Shown: positions 33,254-45,256, counted from the first letter of the stretch. The stretch is DNA of 64,000 nt from Nitzschia sp. DOCU1 (GCA_951394045.1 OX595998.1:1116001-1180000), one strand, 5' to 3'. Translations and numbers: made by a program. The notes: generated from the letters alone by a model not told the origin.

Positions 33254-36200
33254 GGATGCGGTTTCTTCTTCCTTGGACCAAAGCGTCATCAATGCAATGG
33301 CGCGCTCTGTCGACGTTTCTCGGGCTCGGGTAAGCTGGCGCATTGACAGATCATGCAGCTCTTGCTTCAGGGTTTTGGATTCCAAGTGAGCCTCTTTGGC
33401 CTCCTTGACGGTTGTGTGTGATACGTCTGCACCAACCGCCTCTAGCTTCGCTTGAAGCTCCTTGACCAACACCGGCATGCGTTTCCGCGTAGCAATGTTA
33501 ATGGCAGAAGTAATATCCGTCTTCTTCTCGAAAGCGGCAAGGGCAGTTGCTCGTTGATGGCTAAAATGTTTTTCCAACTGAATACCCACGCACTCCATAT
33601 ACACAAAAGATTCAACGGCCTCAACTCGATGATTGTATTCCTTCAATAGTTCACCCAAGCTATTCAATAGCCATTCCGTGCCTGATTCTCGCATATCGAT
33701 GTAAGCCTTCGCGGCTCCTCCACAGCCATCTTCGCTGCGCCTCCAGCCAAGCGGATCGCTTAGAGAAATACCTTTGTCGATGAGTACTTGCAGGTCCAGC
33801 GGTACCTTGGGTTGTTCGACAGGTTGGTATATTCCCGAAAAGAGGGTCTGCACTTCCCACATCATATCGTGGCGAAGGTCTCGAATGTCGCCAAAGCCTC
33901 CTTGTGATACACTCACGCGAAGCATTTCCAGCGCTTCCATACATCTTTGGACGTTTTCGCGTAAACCAATCGCGAATTTTCGGATCAAGCGCAAATCTCG
34001 GGTGGTCTCTTCCACTCGCACATTTGCATCTTCCACGCCAACGGCCTCCATGATGGCCATGGCCACTTTGGAGTCCCACCGTCCTATTCTTTCGCTGCAT
34101 AATTCCATCGCCTTGGATCGCAGCTCGCCCTTTTGGTTTTCCATGTCCTTGTTGATTTCAACGCCGCGCTCGACCTCCACAGTGCCATCGTCGGTCTTCG
34201 AGAACTTCTTGACGGCACCCAGATTCACCATCCGCTGGACCAATTGCAATTCCGTCAAACGATCTTCTTTGATTTCGATAGTATGCCGATGAATCATTTT
34301 TGTGAGAGCCTCTTTCGAGGCAATACTTATTCTTGACCTCATATTTATCGCCGCTGCATGCATTGCGGCCGTTTGCTTGGTCTCAACTTGAATGTAACCA
34401 AAGGCCATGCGTGCTGTTCGAACAGGCACGGTTTTGCAGAGTCGCGTGAGATATTCCTGCAGCATTTCTTCGTTTTGTCGGACTTGGTGTTCCATCGTTT
34501 CCAGCTGAGCCTCGGCTTGGTGGAGCCGAACTACGGCACGAGTTCGTTCTGCAGTGTTATCGTCCGACATGGACACCAACTGCTTTTTGACTTGATCCAA
34601 TCCAGCCTGAATTTGATCTGCAATTGTCGACGCGGATGACTGCTCGGGTTTCGCCTCTTTCAAAAGGTTGACCGTCTCGTTATGCTCTCCAAGTTGCCGT
34701 AAGGCCGCCAAGTACGACTCAACAGCAGGTTGCACCGAAGAAAGGTCGGCGACATAGGCACTCAGCATGACCCCGAGTACTTCAAGACTGGGCGTACTTC
34801 GTTCCACCTTCTGCTTTGCCATAATTCGTAGTATATCATCTACCGTGGACTTTTGAAGCTTGCGATACGGCATTTGTAAATCTTTTCTGGGTTTGGCTTC
34901 TCCCAGGCGGACAGACTCGACTTCCTTCTCGTAGGCAAAGAGATTGCTGATGGAAATCGCAAAGCGTTTCCAAGACGCGGCAATATGCTTTTCTTCATTT
35001 TGAACAATGCGCAGCTTTTCCATCACCACCAAGGCCCGAGTGCGCCAACTCCAAATGAGTTCCTTTTCTGCCCGGAGCAGGTTGGCGTGCTGTGCAATAT
35101 TCTGGCGTTCAATGATCTCAAATGAAGGCGTGGGCTCGATAAATGAGTCCTCGACATTGAACGACTTTGCACTTCCCAACGCCTTGGAGGATACCTTTTG
35201 CTTATTTAAAGGCAAGTTGATTTTCTTTTTATTCGCGTGATGCGGCGACGAAGCCTGCGTCGTTGCTTCTTCGGTCAAATCTGGAGCCGTACAGGCACTT
35301 GTCAAGCCACACATTTCACCCGTCAAGACCCATTTCAAAATACCACCTTTCCCGTCTTCCCATTTGGCATTGTCAGAAGGAGTGCAAGAGGGAATCCTGG
35401 GAGACTTTGCATCAGGAGAGTTGGGGACTTCACCATCCGAATTGAGGTCCGTCCTGTACATAAATGCTTCCATTGCTTCACAGGTTTGCCAGTCCACGGG
35501 AAAGGTCTTGGAGGAAGAAGATTTCAGGATCCATTCTCCTTGCCCTCGTACTCCATTCAAAACATCACTTAACCAGTTCGTTAATAGCCGAGCATCAACT
35601 TCATGTTGACAATTCGCCAAATCTGGCACTCCCAAGGATATGCTCAGGGAAGGAATCAAGAGACCACCATGGAATTCCGATTGGAGAGCCTGTTCCAACC
35701 AATAAAAGTCGGCTAGAGATCGCAATGTCAAGCCATTGGTTAAATCTTGAAGACTTTCTTCGGATGAACCGAATTCGTTTCTTTTTTGAATGTTGATCCG
35801 ATACTTCCAAACTGATTCGTCACCTTCCCATTCCGCAGGCGATATTTGAACCACCCACTAATACATTTAGATTGGCAAAAACAAAACTGTGAGCCAAGCA
35901 TTATCACTCGAAGCAAAAACAATATGAATGAGAATAGCAGCGTACCATTTGCTCCTGAGACTTTACAGCTTCCCTTCCAAAGGGACGCTTTAGAACTTTA
36001 TTGACCAGCCCAGGAGGTGCCTTGGGTGTTCGAGACTGAGACGGCATGATCACCGCTGCAGCGGCAGCCGCTGGGCTCGTGGCGGGGGCGGATTTCGGTC
36101 TACTGTTGCTTTCCTTGTGACTGTCTGTGGAAGATTGACTACTCGCCGACTTTGCCAGTTGCGGAATGAGATTCCGGTGGTGGCCCTGATTGCTTCGCGT

Positions 36201-36677
36201 TGTTTTGATCGATTGCTCTGGGGGTGGGGCTTGTTGTGTTTTAATAAAAGCAGCTTTGGCATGAGGATCGTCATCTCGCTTTTCCGGTCGAGTCCGAAGA
36301 GGAGCAGTGGCACGAGGCGGGGAACGACTGCGAGAGGTGGTGGATGATGAACTGGAACCTTTTAGCTCTGCCTGTCGCTGTTGTTCGAGTCGAGATACCG
36401 ACGCTGATTTATTTCCATGCCAGGTTGCTTTCTTGGGAGCAGGACTTGCCGTGCGACTGGTGCTGGGAGCTCGGTCTACTGATCGTGTGGAACTTGCCCG
36501 AGGTGCTCCTGTTCCTCCTCCAAAAAGCCGCGTCCTCCAACCTTTCTTCTTGGATGAAGAATTGTGAATATCGGTTTCTGCAGACTCGGAAATATCATCA
36601 GACAATATCGGGGCTCCCTCCTGAGAAAGAAGTGCCTGTTGATCTCGCTTGTTCTTGGGATTTTGCCGCCTCATCAT
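33152..36677 (-). CDS. PX-domain, sorting-nexin-like protein with long coiled-coil (BAR-like) region (2 exons)
   Basis: Exons are 36677-35946 and 35857-33152, with an 88-bp intron (GTACGC...ATTAG, phase 0); the product is 1145 aa. A second Met follows immediately. Exon 1 encodes a basic, Ser/Pro-rich disordered region. Exon 2 opens with a PX-like fold: WKYRINIQKRN, then LRSLADFYWLEQALQSEF and GGLLIPSLS, as in phosphoinositide-binding sorting nexins. A long helical region (about 480-1130) resembles a BAR-type coiled coil. A role in endosomal membrane trafficking is inferred from this architecture. Its 3' end is duplicated at 29161-29262. Confidence 0.75.
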
Positions 36678-37476
36678 TGTATAGTTTGTCTCTAACGGAC
36701 TGTTTGTTTTGTCGCCTCCTTTTCCTCTCGCGGCAAACTACCAAGAAAATAACACAAGCAACGAAAGGGAGAGCTGCACTGAACACAAGGGAATGTTACA
36801 CTTTCCCTTTTCTCCACTTGGGCTGAGCAATCTTGTTGGCTATTGTAGTAATAGGAGTTGCCCTTTTCCAATATTTGCTATCGTATTCACTATTAGCTAG
36901 TGTCCTTGTCGTCGATGACGACTTCAGTACCCGTGGTATCGTTTACGCCAATGATGTTCGTCTTGCACGACTCCGTAAATATTCGACTTCGTAAAGACAC
37001 AACGAATGGTCTCTTTTGACGATAGTAAAGTGTGACCGTGCTCGCTTTATTATCCTTAAATGACTGTATATTTTGGTAATATTGCAACATACAACGACAG
37101 CCGAAGATTTCTCCGCGCGTGCCGGCCAATTTGGACTCCTTGGACCTCGAGGATGCTTGTTTGGTCAATTTGAGTCGAATGCGTCATCAGCGTCGAGAGC
37201 GCGCGGCGTCGGATAGCTATCATAGGTAGAAAAGTAGCTTGAATCAAACATTGAAAGATAGATAAGATCCAGACTCCGAATACTACTGCTGCCCGACTTC
37301 TTCCTGACGGTACTATAACATTGACTACCTCCTCCTGTTCTTGTCTGCTCTAGTAGGGAACTAAAGCAACGTAGACAGTAGAGATAGACCTTGATGTTAA
37401 CACAGTCACACTTAGCACTCGACACTTTTAACACTATGTACATATACACTTTTTGTTTTGTTTCATGGAACTATTG
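36678..37476. other. Intergenic region, no gene seen
   Basis: Upstream of the PX-like gene and downstream of the SGNH-like gene. Open frames are short and without motifs. Confidence 0.5.
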
Positions 37477-38793
37477 TCATGAGTAGTCCGCTTCTTCCTC
37501 GACTACCATATCCCACGCCTCTGTGAAACTCGGCGGCCGATACTTGTGAATAACCACACGTTTGGCAATCCATCGCAAGTACAAGGCTTCTTGCCGCGTA
37601 GGAAAGGGTACCGAATAAGATCCACTCGACAATTGCATGGATCTCGAGAAGCTAAAGTAATTGGCAATATCTTGATTGTCGGCAGGGGCATCCGGCAAGT
37701 CTCCAAAAATGGTGGCATGCACGACACATCCCATCAAATACGTCCCGTACGGACTGGGATGATAGAGATCATGCCCGAAGAATTTGTCCCACATGGATGG
37801 ATTCTCTTCCCAGACTACCAAAAAGGCAACGCCGACAGGAGCTACCCGAGGCTGGAGGGTGGTGGTAGCCTGTAGCGTTTGTGCATATGTTTCGTAACCT
37901 CGATGAAGTTTGGCGGTAAAATGGGGTACATCTTGAATGCCATACAAGGCTGTCAAATTGAGATCTGCTCTCCAATAGCCATGCGTCGAAATAAAGACCG
38001 GTGTAGCTCCACAACTTAACAACATGGGTGCATACGTCGATTCCAAGACAGCTCTTGTCTTTTGTCGTTTGCTGACAATGGCAGGCCGTATACTTTGATC
38101 ATTAAAGACCACAAAATCCCATTGCTTTGGCTGTTCGTCATCAGACGTCATTTTGGTATCGAGCGTGTATTGCAAGTATGCAGCACTGTCCTCGTCTTCT
38201 TCTTGGCCACTAGATTGATACTTGTCGTCATCCGTCACACCATCGTCATCCGTAAAAGGGACCACATCGTCATCTGCGCTATACGCAGCATTGTAGATGG
38301 AAAAACATGGATTCAATCCATCCCTAACATAAAAGTCTCGATAATTTCCGTTTGACAGATACTCATCGTATCCAATCAACAATTGTGGAATCGTACACGC
38401 TCCATAATCCCATAAACCCAGCGTGTCATTCCAGGCCGCTCCCGTCTTCCATCGATTTCTCATGCCGTTGCCTTTTTGCAATAAAGTCACCAAGGACAAA
38501 CTGCCATGCAAGACAGAATCTTGTTCTATGTGTCGGGGCAAGGCTAATTGGGGTAAAAAGCGTGGAAAGTCATTGACAAATTGAAAGGAATTGCCCACAA
38601 AGGCAATTCGTATCGTTGTGGAGTGTGCCGACTGCTGCCGATAGTTTGCCGAGGTGGTCCACAACAAGATCACTATTAGGACCGTGGATACGCCCAGTAG
38701 TATATTAACATGGGGCCATTTGGAAGAAGACGGTGGTGGTGGCTTGCGCAGTGGTATTGTGAGATGTTGTGTGGCCCTGCTGGTCGTCACCAT
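37477..38793 (-). CDS. Type II membrane protein with SGNH-hydrolase-like domain
   Basis: The product is 438 aa, single exon. A short cytoplasmic tail and one membrane anchor (VNILLGVSTVLIVILLW) precede a lumenal domain. This begins IRIAFVGNSFQFVND (block I, nucleophile Ser in G-N-S) and ends with HDLYHPSPYGTYLMG (the Asp-x-x-His block). That pairing is typical of SGNH/GDSL-like esterases. An acidic insertion rich in D/E lies in the middle (residues about 185-225). Deacetylation or acylation of glycans in the Golgi or at the surface is one possibility, not shown. Confidence 0.65.
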   Translation of the reverse strand: MVTTSRATQHLTIPLRKPPPPSSSKWPHVNILLGVSTVLIVILLWTTSANYRQQSAHSTTIRIAFVGNSFQFVNDFPRFLPQLALPRHIEQDSVLHGSLSLVTLLQKGNGMRNRWKTGAAWNDTLGLWDYGACTIPQLLIGYDEYLSNGNYRDFYVRDGLNPCFSIYNAAYSADDDVVPFTDDDGVTDDDKYQSSGQEEDEDSAAYLQYTLDTKMTSDDEQPKQWDFVVFNDQSIRPAIVSKRQKTRAVLESTYAPMLLSCGATPVFISTHGYWRADLNLTALYGIQDVPHFTAKLHRGYETYAQTLQATTTLQPRVAPVGVAFLVVWEENPSMWDKFFGHDLYHPSPYGTYLMGCVVHATIFGDLPDAPADNQDIANYFSFSRSMQLSSGSYSVPFPTRQEALYLRWIAKRVVIHKYRPPSFTEAWDMVVEEEADYS

Positions 38794-39379
38794 GATGATG
38801 AATGGAACACAACTTTAAACGTAAAAAAAACAGACAAACAAACAAAGAAACTACTGCTCCATTCTTTGCGACAGCCGCGTCGAACCTCGCACACAATACA
38901 ATATACAGAAAGCAAACAAGCACTCGAACGAACAAGAGATAAAAACAGAACGTTGTTGTTGAAAGAGCGATTGACAGGCCTCTTCCATTCGATTGACAGG
39001 CCTCTTCCATTCGATTCGATTCGTCGTCGCCATGGTTGAGGTGGCGCTTGTATCGCTATTGCCATCGCTGAAATTTGACTGATATGACTGAATGTTGACT
39101 AATTTGATCAAATAGAAGTGTAGTCATGGAAGTCGTATTTCTTGCCACGTGGCCCCCATCCGCGCGGAGAAACGCGCAGAATACGTCTGTACGTCCACAC
39201 ACTTGCCATCGTCATTTCTCTCCCGTTCGATCGATCATCAATCGATCGATCGTCGTTGCCTCTCCATTTTTGTGGTTGACGCAACAAGGAAGCAACCAGC
39301 GCCAAGAGTCAAAGCATTTTGTACGACCTCTTTGTCTATCTATTGTCATCTCTTCAACACTACTCTACTACTAGAAAGC
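38794..39379. other. Divergent promoter region with 22-bp direct repeat
   Basis: Positions 38969-39015 carry two copies of a 22-bp unit (GATTGACAGGCCTCTTCCATTC). A CGATCGAT-rich inverted stretch lies at about 39224-39252. The region separates the SGNH-like gene and GET3. Confidence 0.6.
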
Positions 39380-40929
39380 ATGACGGACATTGAAATTGAC
39401 GACACGGATCTTCCCGAGCCTTCGCTCAAGAACATTATCGATCAAAAGACTTTGCAGTGGGTCTTTGTAGGTGGAAAGGGTGGAGTCGGAAAGGTGCGTG
39501 ATTGACTGAATGAATGATGATGATGACGACGACGAGTTGTCATGGATGTGTGTGTTGTAGAAGTCTTGGATGATGATTCTCACTTTTGTCGATTTCTCTC
39601 TCACAAACAACCACACTGCAAACTATGACGCTAACTACAAAACCTCGGTTGCTTCCGCCCTCAATGTCGCTTTGTACGACTGACTTTATCGCACTATTTA
39701 CTAACGATTGCAAAATTGATCAGACCACGACTAGTTGCTGCCTCGGTGTTCAGCTGGCCAAGTCGCGAGCCAAGGTATGTAGTAGCAGTGTTGCATTGTG
39801 TCTCATTCCTGTCTATGGGCAAGGCCTGAGGGGCTGGATGCATCTAGGAAACATTGCCCGGGTTCTTTTTCGTGGACTAACCTCATCTTTCTTCTTGTTC
39901 TTCAACTAGGTTCTTATTGTTTCTACAGACCCCGCTCACAACTTGTCCGATGCCTTTTGCCAAAAGATTGGTCGGGAACCCACCCCGATCCAAGGCTTTG
40001 ATAATTTGTGTGCCATGGAAATTGACGCCAATAATGACATGGAAGAAATGCAACGCAACATGGCCGAACAAGGCACCGATGACGAAGATGGGGGTTTGAA
40101 TGCCATGATGTCTGAATTGACCAACAGTATTCCAGGCATTGATGAAGCCATGAGTTTTTCCGAACTAATGAAACAAGTCCAACAATTGGATTTTGATGTC
40201 GTCGTCTTTGATACGGCACCTACAGGACATACCCTCCGATTGTTGAGTTTTCCCACCATTTTGGAAAAAGCTTTGGGTAAAGTTATGGAATTAAAAGATC
40301 GATTTGGTGGATTGATTGGACAAGCGACGGCCATGATGGGAGGTGGACCAGGAGCGACGCAGGATGCCATCATGGGACGATTGGAAGAAACACGGGCCGT
40401 CATTAACAAAGTCAATGAACTCTTTCAAGATCCCGCCAAAACGACATTTGTACGTGTATATATAATATTGGGTGTGGCGATGCGTCGACTGGACTTGTAA
40501 CCTCATTGTTTGATGCTCTTTCTCTCTCTTATTTCTGCGTCTTTCCCCAAACCTAAGGTCTGTGTTTGTATCCCCGAATTCCTTTCCATTTACGAAACCG
40601 AACGATTGGTCCAAGAACTTTCCAAATTTGGAATTGATGCTCATAATATTGTTGTCAATCAAGTCTTGTTCCCGGAAAAAGATGCCGAAGAATTGGCCGA
40701 ATGGTTTGTCGGCGCCAAGGATGCTCTACCGGCCGAAGCACGAGAAATTTGTACCAAAATGTTGGCTCGAAAACGAATGCAAGACAAGTATATTGGACAA
40801 TGCTTTGATTTGTATGGAGAAGATTTCCATGTGACGCTCATGCCCCTGTTGGATTGGGAAGTACGCGGCACAGAAAAATTGAAGGAATTTTCGGAATTCT
40901 TGACGAATCCTATTGATATGGAAGAATAA
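39380..40929 (+). CDS. GET3: GET3/TRC40 (ArsA-type) ATPase for tail-anchored protein targeting (4 exons)
   Basis: Exons are 39380-39493, 39724-39774, 39910-40449 and 40558-40929, all phase 0; the product is 358 aa. The P-loop [10 protein letters not shown] is split by intron 1. Exon 2 is only 51 bp. Switch [13 protein letters not shown], switch [14 protein letters not shown], and the hydrophobic TA-binding region ([13 protein letters not shown]) are present. NQVLFP lies in the nucleotide-binding part. No organelle leader is seen, so this is the cytosolic form that delivers tail-anchored proteins to the ER. At the dimer-interface CxxC site the sequence reads C300-T-K-M303, so the second Cys is replaced. 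The stop lies 101 bp from the convergent P450. Confidence 0.93.
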
Positions 40930-41030
40930 CTACTAGTAGCATCGATTTGCAACAAAACAACAAGGAGTGACTGCTAAAAACGACTCTAAGGCTAACGCCG
41001 TGGAGAGGTCTCATCTCCGTTACCTAAAGG

Positions 41031-42722
41031 TCAGGATGAGTGTTGTCGTTGTTCCACAACAAGTGGAACTTCCGTAGGTTTAACAGTCAGCAGAATCGTG
41101 TTAATGGGTGGATCGGCACCTTCTTGTGGCCTCACGTTGTAGTTTCGAAAAATGTGTGCCAACAAGCACTTGAGTTCCGCCACGGCCATGGGTTGCCCGA
41201 CACAATTCCGTGCCCCCACGGAAAATGGAATCCATTGCGCAGTTGTTTTGTTACTGCCATTGGAAAGAAAGCGTTCCGGACAAAACTCGGTGGCGTTTTC
41301 CCAATAGGATTCGCACATGTGACCGATAAAAGGAATGACAAAAAAGTGGGATCCAGTGGGGAACGTATACGACTTGCCATTCCGACCAGTCAATTGAATA
41401 GGTTCGGTACACGTACGGCCCACAATGCCTGGTGAATATAATCTTAAACACTCTCGCGCACATGCATCTAAATAGCGCAATTGATTCAATTGTTTGTGGG
41501 TGGGTCGTAATGTAGTAGAGTCGTCGCCGCTCTTCTCGAGACTGGAATAGAACGCATCGACTTCTTCCTGAAGACGCGCTTGCTGTTCGGGATGCGTCGC
41601 CAGATGCCACAGTCCATTGGCGAGTGTCCCCGCCGTTGTATCATGCCCCGCGAAAAAGAACATGCGGACATTACCATGGATATAATCAAATGGAAGGCGA
41701 TTGCCATCGTCGTCTTTTTGGACGAGATAGTCCAACAAATCCTTGGGAGGTTTACTGCTGCTGGTCGTGCCATTCTGGTGTTGAGAGTTTGATTCTTCCG
41801 TTTCGACTTGTGCATCCAACCGTCGCTGTACCACGTCCTTGATTAAACGGTCGAGCCGTTCACTTGCCTTTTGAAATTTCGCATTCACATCTCGCCATAG
41901 CAAATATACATGGGGTGGGGCACGAGCTCGTTTGACGCAATAGTTAATCATACCCATGTAGGAATCATAAAGCGACTCTTCTTCTTCTTCGCCTGTCAGC
42001 TGTTTGCTCTCTCGAAGACCACCGAATTTGTATCCAAACGCTGTGTATCCCAATATTTCCAGAGCGATTCGTGACGCAAATTCCACTCCCTCGACAGGCA
42101 CCGTCGTGTTGCCGTTGGTAGGCTTCCATTTTGGAAATACTTCCGTCTCTAACAGACGGACCGAGATTTCACATACATGATCTACAAGTTGTTGTCCGAA
42201 ACTGGCAGCAGCCCGCTTTCGCTGATGCTTCCACTCGGGTCCGTCGGGTAATGACAGGAGCGATTTGCCAATAAGTGGTTCGGCAATTTCGTAGATCCGT
42301 TTAGCTTTGATGAGCTTTCGTGCATTATTTCGGTCGTCCAATAGCTGCCTGGCCACATCAGCATCAAAAATAAACGTCGAAGATCGCGCAAAGGGAACCC
42401 AGTACGGATGAAAGGCCCACAAGTGGCTCATGCCGTATTCGGCAAAGGAGTTCCCAACCTTCAAATACCACCAAAGCGCATTTGTGTAGTCTGGAAACTT
42501 TGGGATGCTTCCGACCGACTTGACCAGCGGGTAAAAGTGAGCCAAGAAGGGGTCTACCCATTCTTTGTTGCTGAAACTCAAAGAGGGCCCAGGTAAATGA
42601 CTTGTCAATTGGAGTGTTCGCACTCGCTGAGATACCAGACGAGCAACCAGCACAGCGACGAGCCCCACGCCCACTCTTGTCAACGACAGATCCTCTGGTA
42701 GAAACATGTAAAGCGCCTCCAT
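41031..42722 (-). CDS. Cytochrome P450
   Basis: The product is 563 aa from the ATG at 42722, single exon. An N-terminal membrane anchor (VGVGLVAVLVARLVS) is followed by the P450 core. The I-helix AGHDTTAG carries the oxygen-activating Thr. The K-helix is ECLR (ExxR), then PERF. The heme-binding loop FSVGARNCVGQ contains the proximal Cys507. The overall pattern is closest to the CYP4-type clan of fatty-acid or terpenoid hydroxylases, but family assignment is not possible by eye. Probably ER-bound and reduced by a P450 reductase. Confidence 0.92.
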   Translation of the reverse strand: MEALYMFLPEDLSLTRVGVGLVAVLVARLVSQRVRTLQLTSHLPGPSLSFSNKEWVDPFLAHFYPLVKSVGSIPKFPDYTNALWWYLKVGNSFAEYGMSHLWAFHPYWVPFARSSTFIFDADVARQLLDDRNNARKLIKAKRIYEIAEPLIGKSLLSLPDGPEWKHQRKRAAASFGQQLVDHVCEISVRLLETEVFPKWKPTNGNTTVPVEGVEFASRIALEILGYTAFGYKFGGLRESKQLTGEEEEESLYDSYMGMINYCVKRARAPPHVYLLWRDVNAKFQKASERLDRLIKDVVQRRLDAQVETEESNSQHQNGTTSSSKPPKDLLDYLVQKDDDGNRLPFDYIHGNVRMFFFAGHDTTAGTLANGLWHLATHPEQQARLQEEVDAFYSSLEKSGDDSTTLRPTHKQLNQLRYLDACARECLRLYSPGIVGRTCTEPIQLTGRNGKSYTFPTGSHFFVIPFIGHMCESYWENATEFCPERFLSNGSNKTTAQWIPFSVGARNCVGQPMAVAELKCLLAHIFRNYNVRPQEGADPPINTILLTVKPTEVPLVVEQRQHSS

Positions 42723-43308
42723 TGCCAACTAGTATGAATGATTGATTACTCTCCACCAGGAAAATTACAATACCTTCTTTCAACGTTTCTATCAAGCGTG
42801 GCATTGTGAAGTGCGACCGCGGCCACTTAAACGAAGATGAAGAAACCATCCAACATGAGGGCAACTTCACCACTTGCGAAAAAGCGAAGTTGCGCGCGCG
42901 AATACCCACGATGATGAAGCGAAGAACACACATACATTCGGAACATCCACGCTCGCCCGCGCGCCACGAGCCGGATCGCCCTCCGGCAAATCTTTGATCG
43001 AATGGGTCGTCTCGCTGAAGAAAGGCCACCGGAGCGGCCGTACCTACATTACTACTTGCAGGGTGATGGTGCCGATGATGAAACATTATTCTAAGTCACA
43101 CTAGGTCACATGGAAATAGGAGATATGATTGTACAACTCATCCACGCCCCTACGGGGAAAATAGCCAGGTCGGTCCGGATGACAGGCAAAAGTCAAAGCA
43201 AGTACCAACGATCTAGTTTGCCAGGATCTCCTGTGTTGGGCCACCAAACTGCAGGTAGATTGCACCTTGCGACATTTACACCTATGGCCTTATAACTCAA
43301 AACTCTCG
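42723..43308. other. Intergenic region, no gene seen
   Basis: Between the P450 start and the opine-dehydrogenase-like stop. An overlapping frame from 42364 is a shadow of the P450 and was not kept. Confidence 0.5.
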
Positions 43309-44697
43309 TCATCTTGCCATTGCATTTGATCGTTTTAGTACTCCAGTGAGTGCCGCTTCTTGTAGTTCTTCCAAAGAAAATCGTTCCAATTCAAGAGCTG
43401 GAAGCAAGTCGTTTTCAGCCACGAAATCCCGCCCGTACATTGCAGACATGAGGTGCACTCCCGATTGATGTAATGTAGCCGGTCGACCTACCATATTTCC
43501 AAGGACCATGGTAGGAACCAAACCAAACGGAATGTCTTCGGTAACATATCGACTATCGGCACTGTTGGGACCATAGACATCGTTTCCAGTTTTGTGGATT
43601 TCTTGATTCATTTCCGCGATGGAAGCCATTATGGGAACGTGAAAGGAGAGCGAAAAGTGCTCAAAAATTGTCTTGGTTTCCAAATTCAACGCGTCAGCAA
43701 TATCCAGTCGTTCTCGATCTAGAGATTCCAGGAGACGACCAATCGTGGGCGTAATGTGTTCGCTTTGATACCATGCCTCGCCCTTTTCCATTCGACTTAT
43801 ATTTCCCAAGGCGATTCCGAGATGATTTTGTGGGTTTAAGTTGGACAAGGAGATTGCCAAGAGACCATTGCGAGGTCGAAACATGCCCACTTGTGGGAAG
43901 AGAAGCTGGCACAATTCCAGCGAAACTTCCGATTCCGACTGGGGTATTGTACAGAGATCCACCGATTTGCGCACGGTATTTACTCGGACACTTGTCTCTG
44001 ATGGCCGACGAGCCGTGCATACCGTCGTTCCCCAAGCTGTAATAGGAACAACCGCGTTGTCGCCTAGGCGATCATGTAGTAATTGTGACAAGTAGAGTGC
44101 TCCCATTGACGCGTGCGACGAAATAATGACCTGTTGTCCATTTCGAATGTGGGGGGCGATTGCGTCAAAGACTTGCTTATGGCCATTAGCGGGCAACGCC
44201 AGAATCAGAACATCATTTTGATCCACCAACTCCTTGGCGCTTGTAGATATGCGAGGTGTCACTTTCCAGTGTGATGGGCCTTGACCGCCGGTACCACTTT
44301 GGTTGATTTCTACGGAAATTTCGGGCCCGAAGTCTAAAAGTGATTGGGTGCTTGCCCCAGAAGGCGACCACAGCATAGGATCATGACCTGCATCCGACAA
44401 TAGCGCCGCGGTTCCAAAGGCAACAGCCCCAGCGCCTGCAATTCCAACGCGAAGCCCCTTGTTTCGAATCGATCTACCGTCCCCGTCGTCGTTCTGAACA
44501 GACCACGAGTAGAGGCATGGCATGCACCTGGAAGTGCTCACTGTGACCAGTGGTTGGCTAGTAGTCACGATATTGCTCGCCGTCCAAAGGCCACGACGAG
44601 AGGGAGAGTACGGCAGCAAAAAAGCATAGCAGGACGGAGTGTTCGTTGAAAGAAACGCCAAGATCCATGAGACGACCAACTTGAGATGATTCCTCAT
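43309..44697 (-). CDS. Opine (octopine/nopaline) dehydrogenase-like oxidoreductase with plastid-type leader
   Basis: The product is 462 aa, single exon. The start at 44697 is preferred because it opens a signal peptide (LKLVVSWILAFLST) followed by SCYAFLLP, which resembles the AFxP plastid-entry motif. The upstream in-frame ATG at 44793 would bury it. The Rossmann fold is GIAGAGAVAFGTAALL (about residues 84-99). The C-terminal catalytic helical domain has RYVTEDIPFGLVPTM, LGNMVGRPATLHQS and GRDF, as in the octopine-DH family (PF02317). These enzymes reductively condense an amino acid with a 2-oxo acid using NAD(P)H. The substrate here is unknown. Confidence 0.8.
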   Translation of the reverse strand: MRNHLKLVVSWILAFLSTNTPSCYAFLLPYSPSRRGLWTASNIVTTSQPLVTVSTSRCMPCLYSWSVQNDDGDGRSIRNKGLRVGIAGAGAVAFGTAALLSDAGHDPMLWSPSGASTQSLLDFGPEISVEINQSGTGGQGPSHWKVTPRISTSAKELVDQNDVLILALPANGHKQVFDAIAPHIRNGQQVIISSHASMGALYLSQLLHDRLGDNAVVPITAWGTTVCTARRPSETSVRVNTVRKSVDLCTIPQSESEVSLELCQLLFPQVGMFRPRNGLLAISLSNLNPQNHLGIALGNISRMEKGEAWYQSEHITPTIGRLLESLDRERLDIADALNLETKTIFEHFSLSFHVPIMASIAEMNQEIHKTGNDVYGPNSADSRYVTEDIPFGLVPTMVLGNMVGRPATLHQSGVHLMSAMYGRDFVAENDLLPALELERFSLEELQEAALTGVLKRSNAMAR

Positions 44698-45256
44698 CGC
44701 TCGCTTTTTCTCCTCATCAACAACGCTGGGGCTTTTTTCTGGGAGTACTTCTATCGTTCGTATAGCACAGATATCGGAACCAACACCTATCATACGTTCT
44801 AGCTTCCTTCATCGACGTAGATTGCTTCGGCGATGGGATGTGAGAGCACGAACGAGAAGCGATGGGTGGTGATGTGGGGGGGGGGAGGCGGCAAGTTTCT
44901 TGATTTGTGACATCATCACAGCGAGCGCAGCGCAGACCCCCTCGCTGCGCCCGCCCGTCGCCCGCTTCCGAAACTGACGTCATCAATCATTCGCCTCTGA
45001 CTCAGTCGACTCATTTTGTGAACCTGGTCAATTCCTTGGTAGACAACCACTTGGATCTTGTCGCCAGAATAGACTGCTATGCATAGCTCCGATTGTATCA
45101 GAGGAGGTGCTGACGAATTCCAAACCTTGCATCAGTGCTACTGGTACGAGCCCCCGAAAGAGGAAATCCTAGAATCAAGCAATACGTCGTGACTGAAGCT
45201 ATGGTTTAGAGATCTCTCTAGAATTGCTAGCTAGTACGGAATATTCGACCATAGAT
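44698..45256. other. Intergenic region with G10 run
   Basis: A run of ten G occupies 44876-44885. No gene or structured RNA recognised. Confidence 0.6.

Noticed and set aside
42364..43086. 240-codon minus-strand frame overlapping the P450
   Set aside because: Shadow frame: it reads through the P450 N-terminus out of phase and has no domain.
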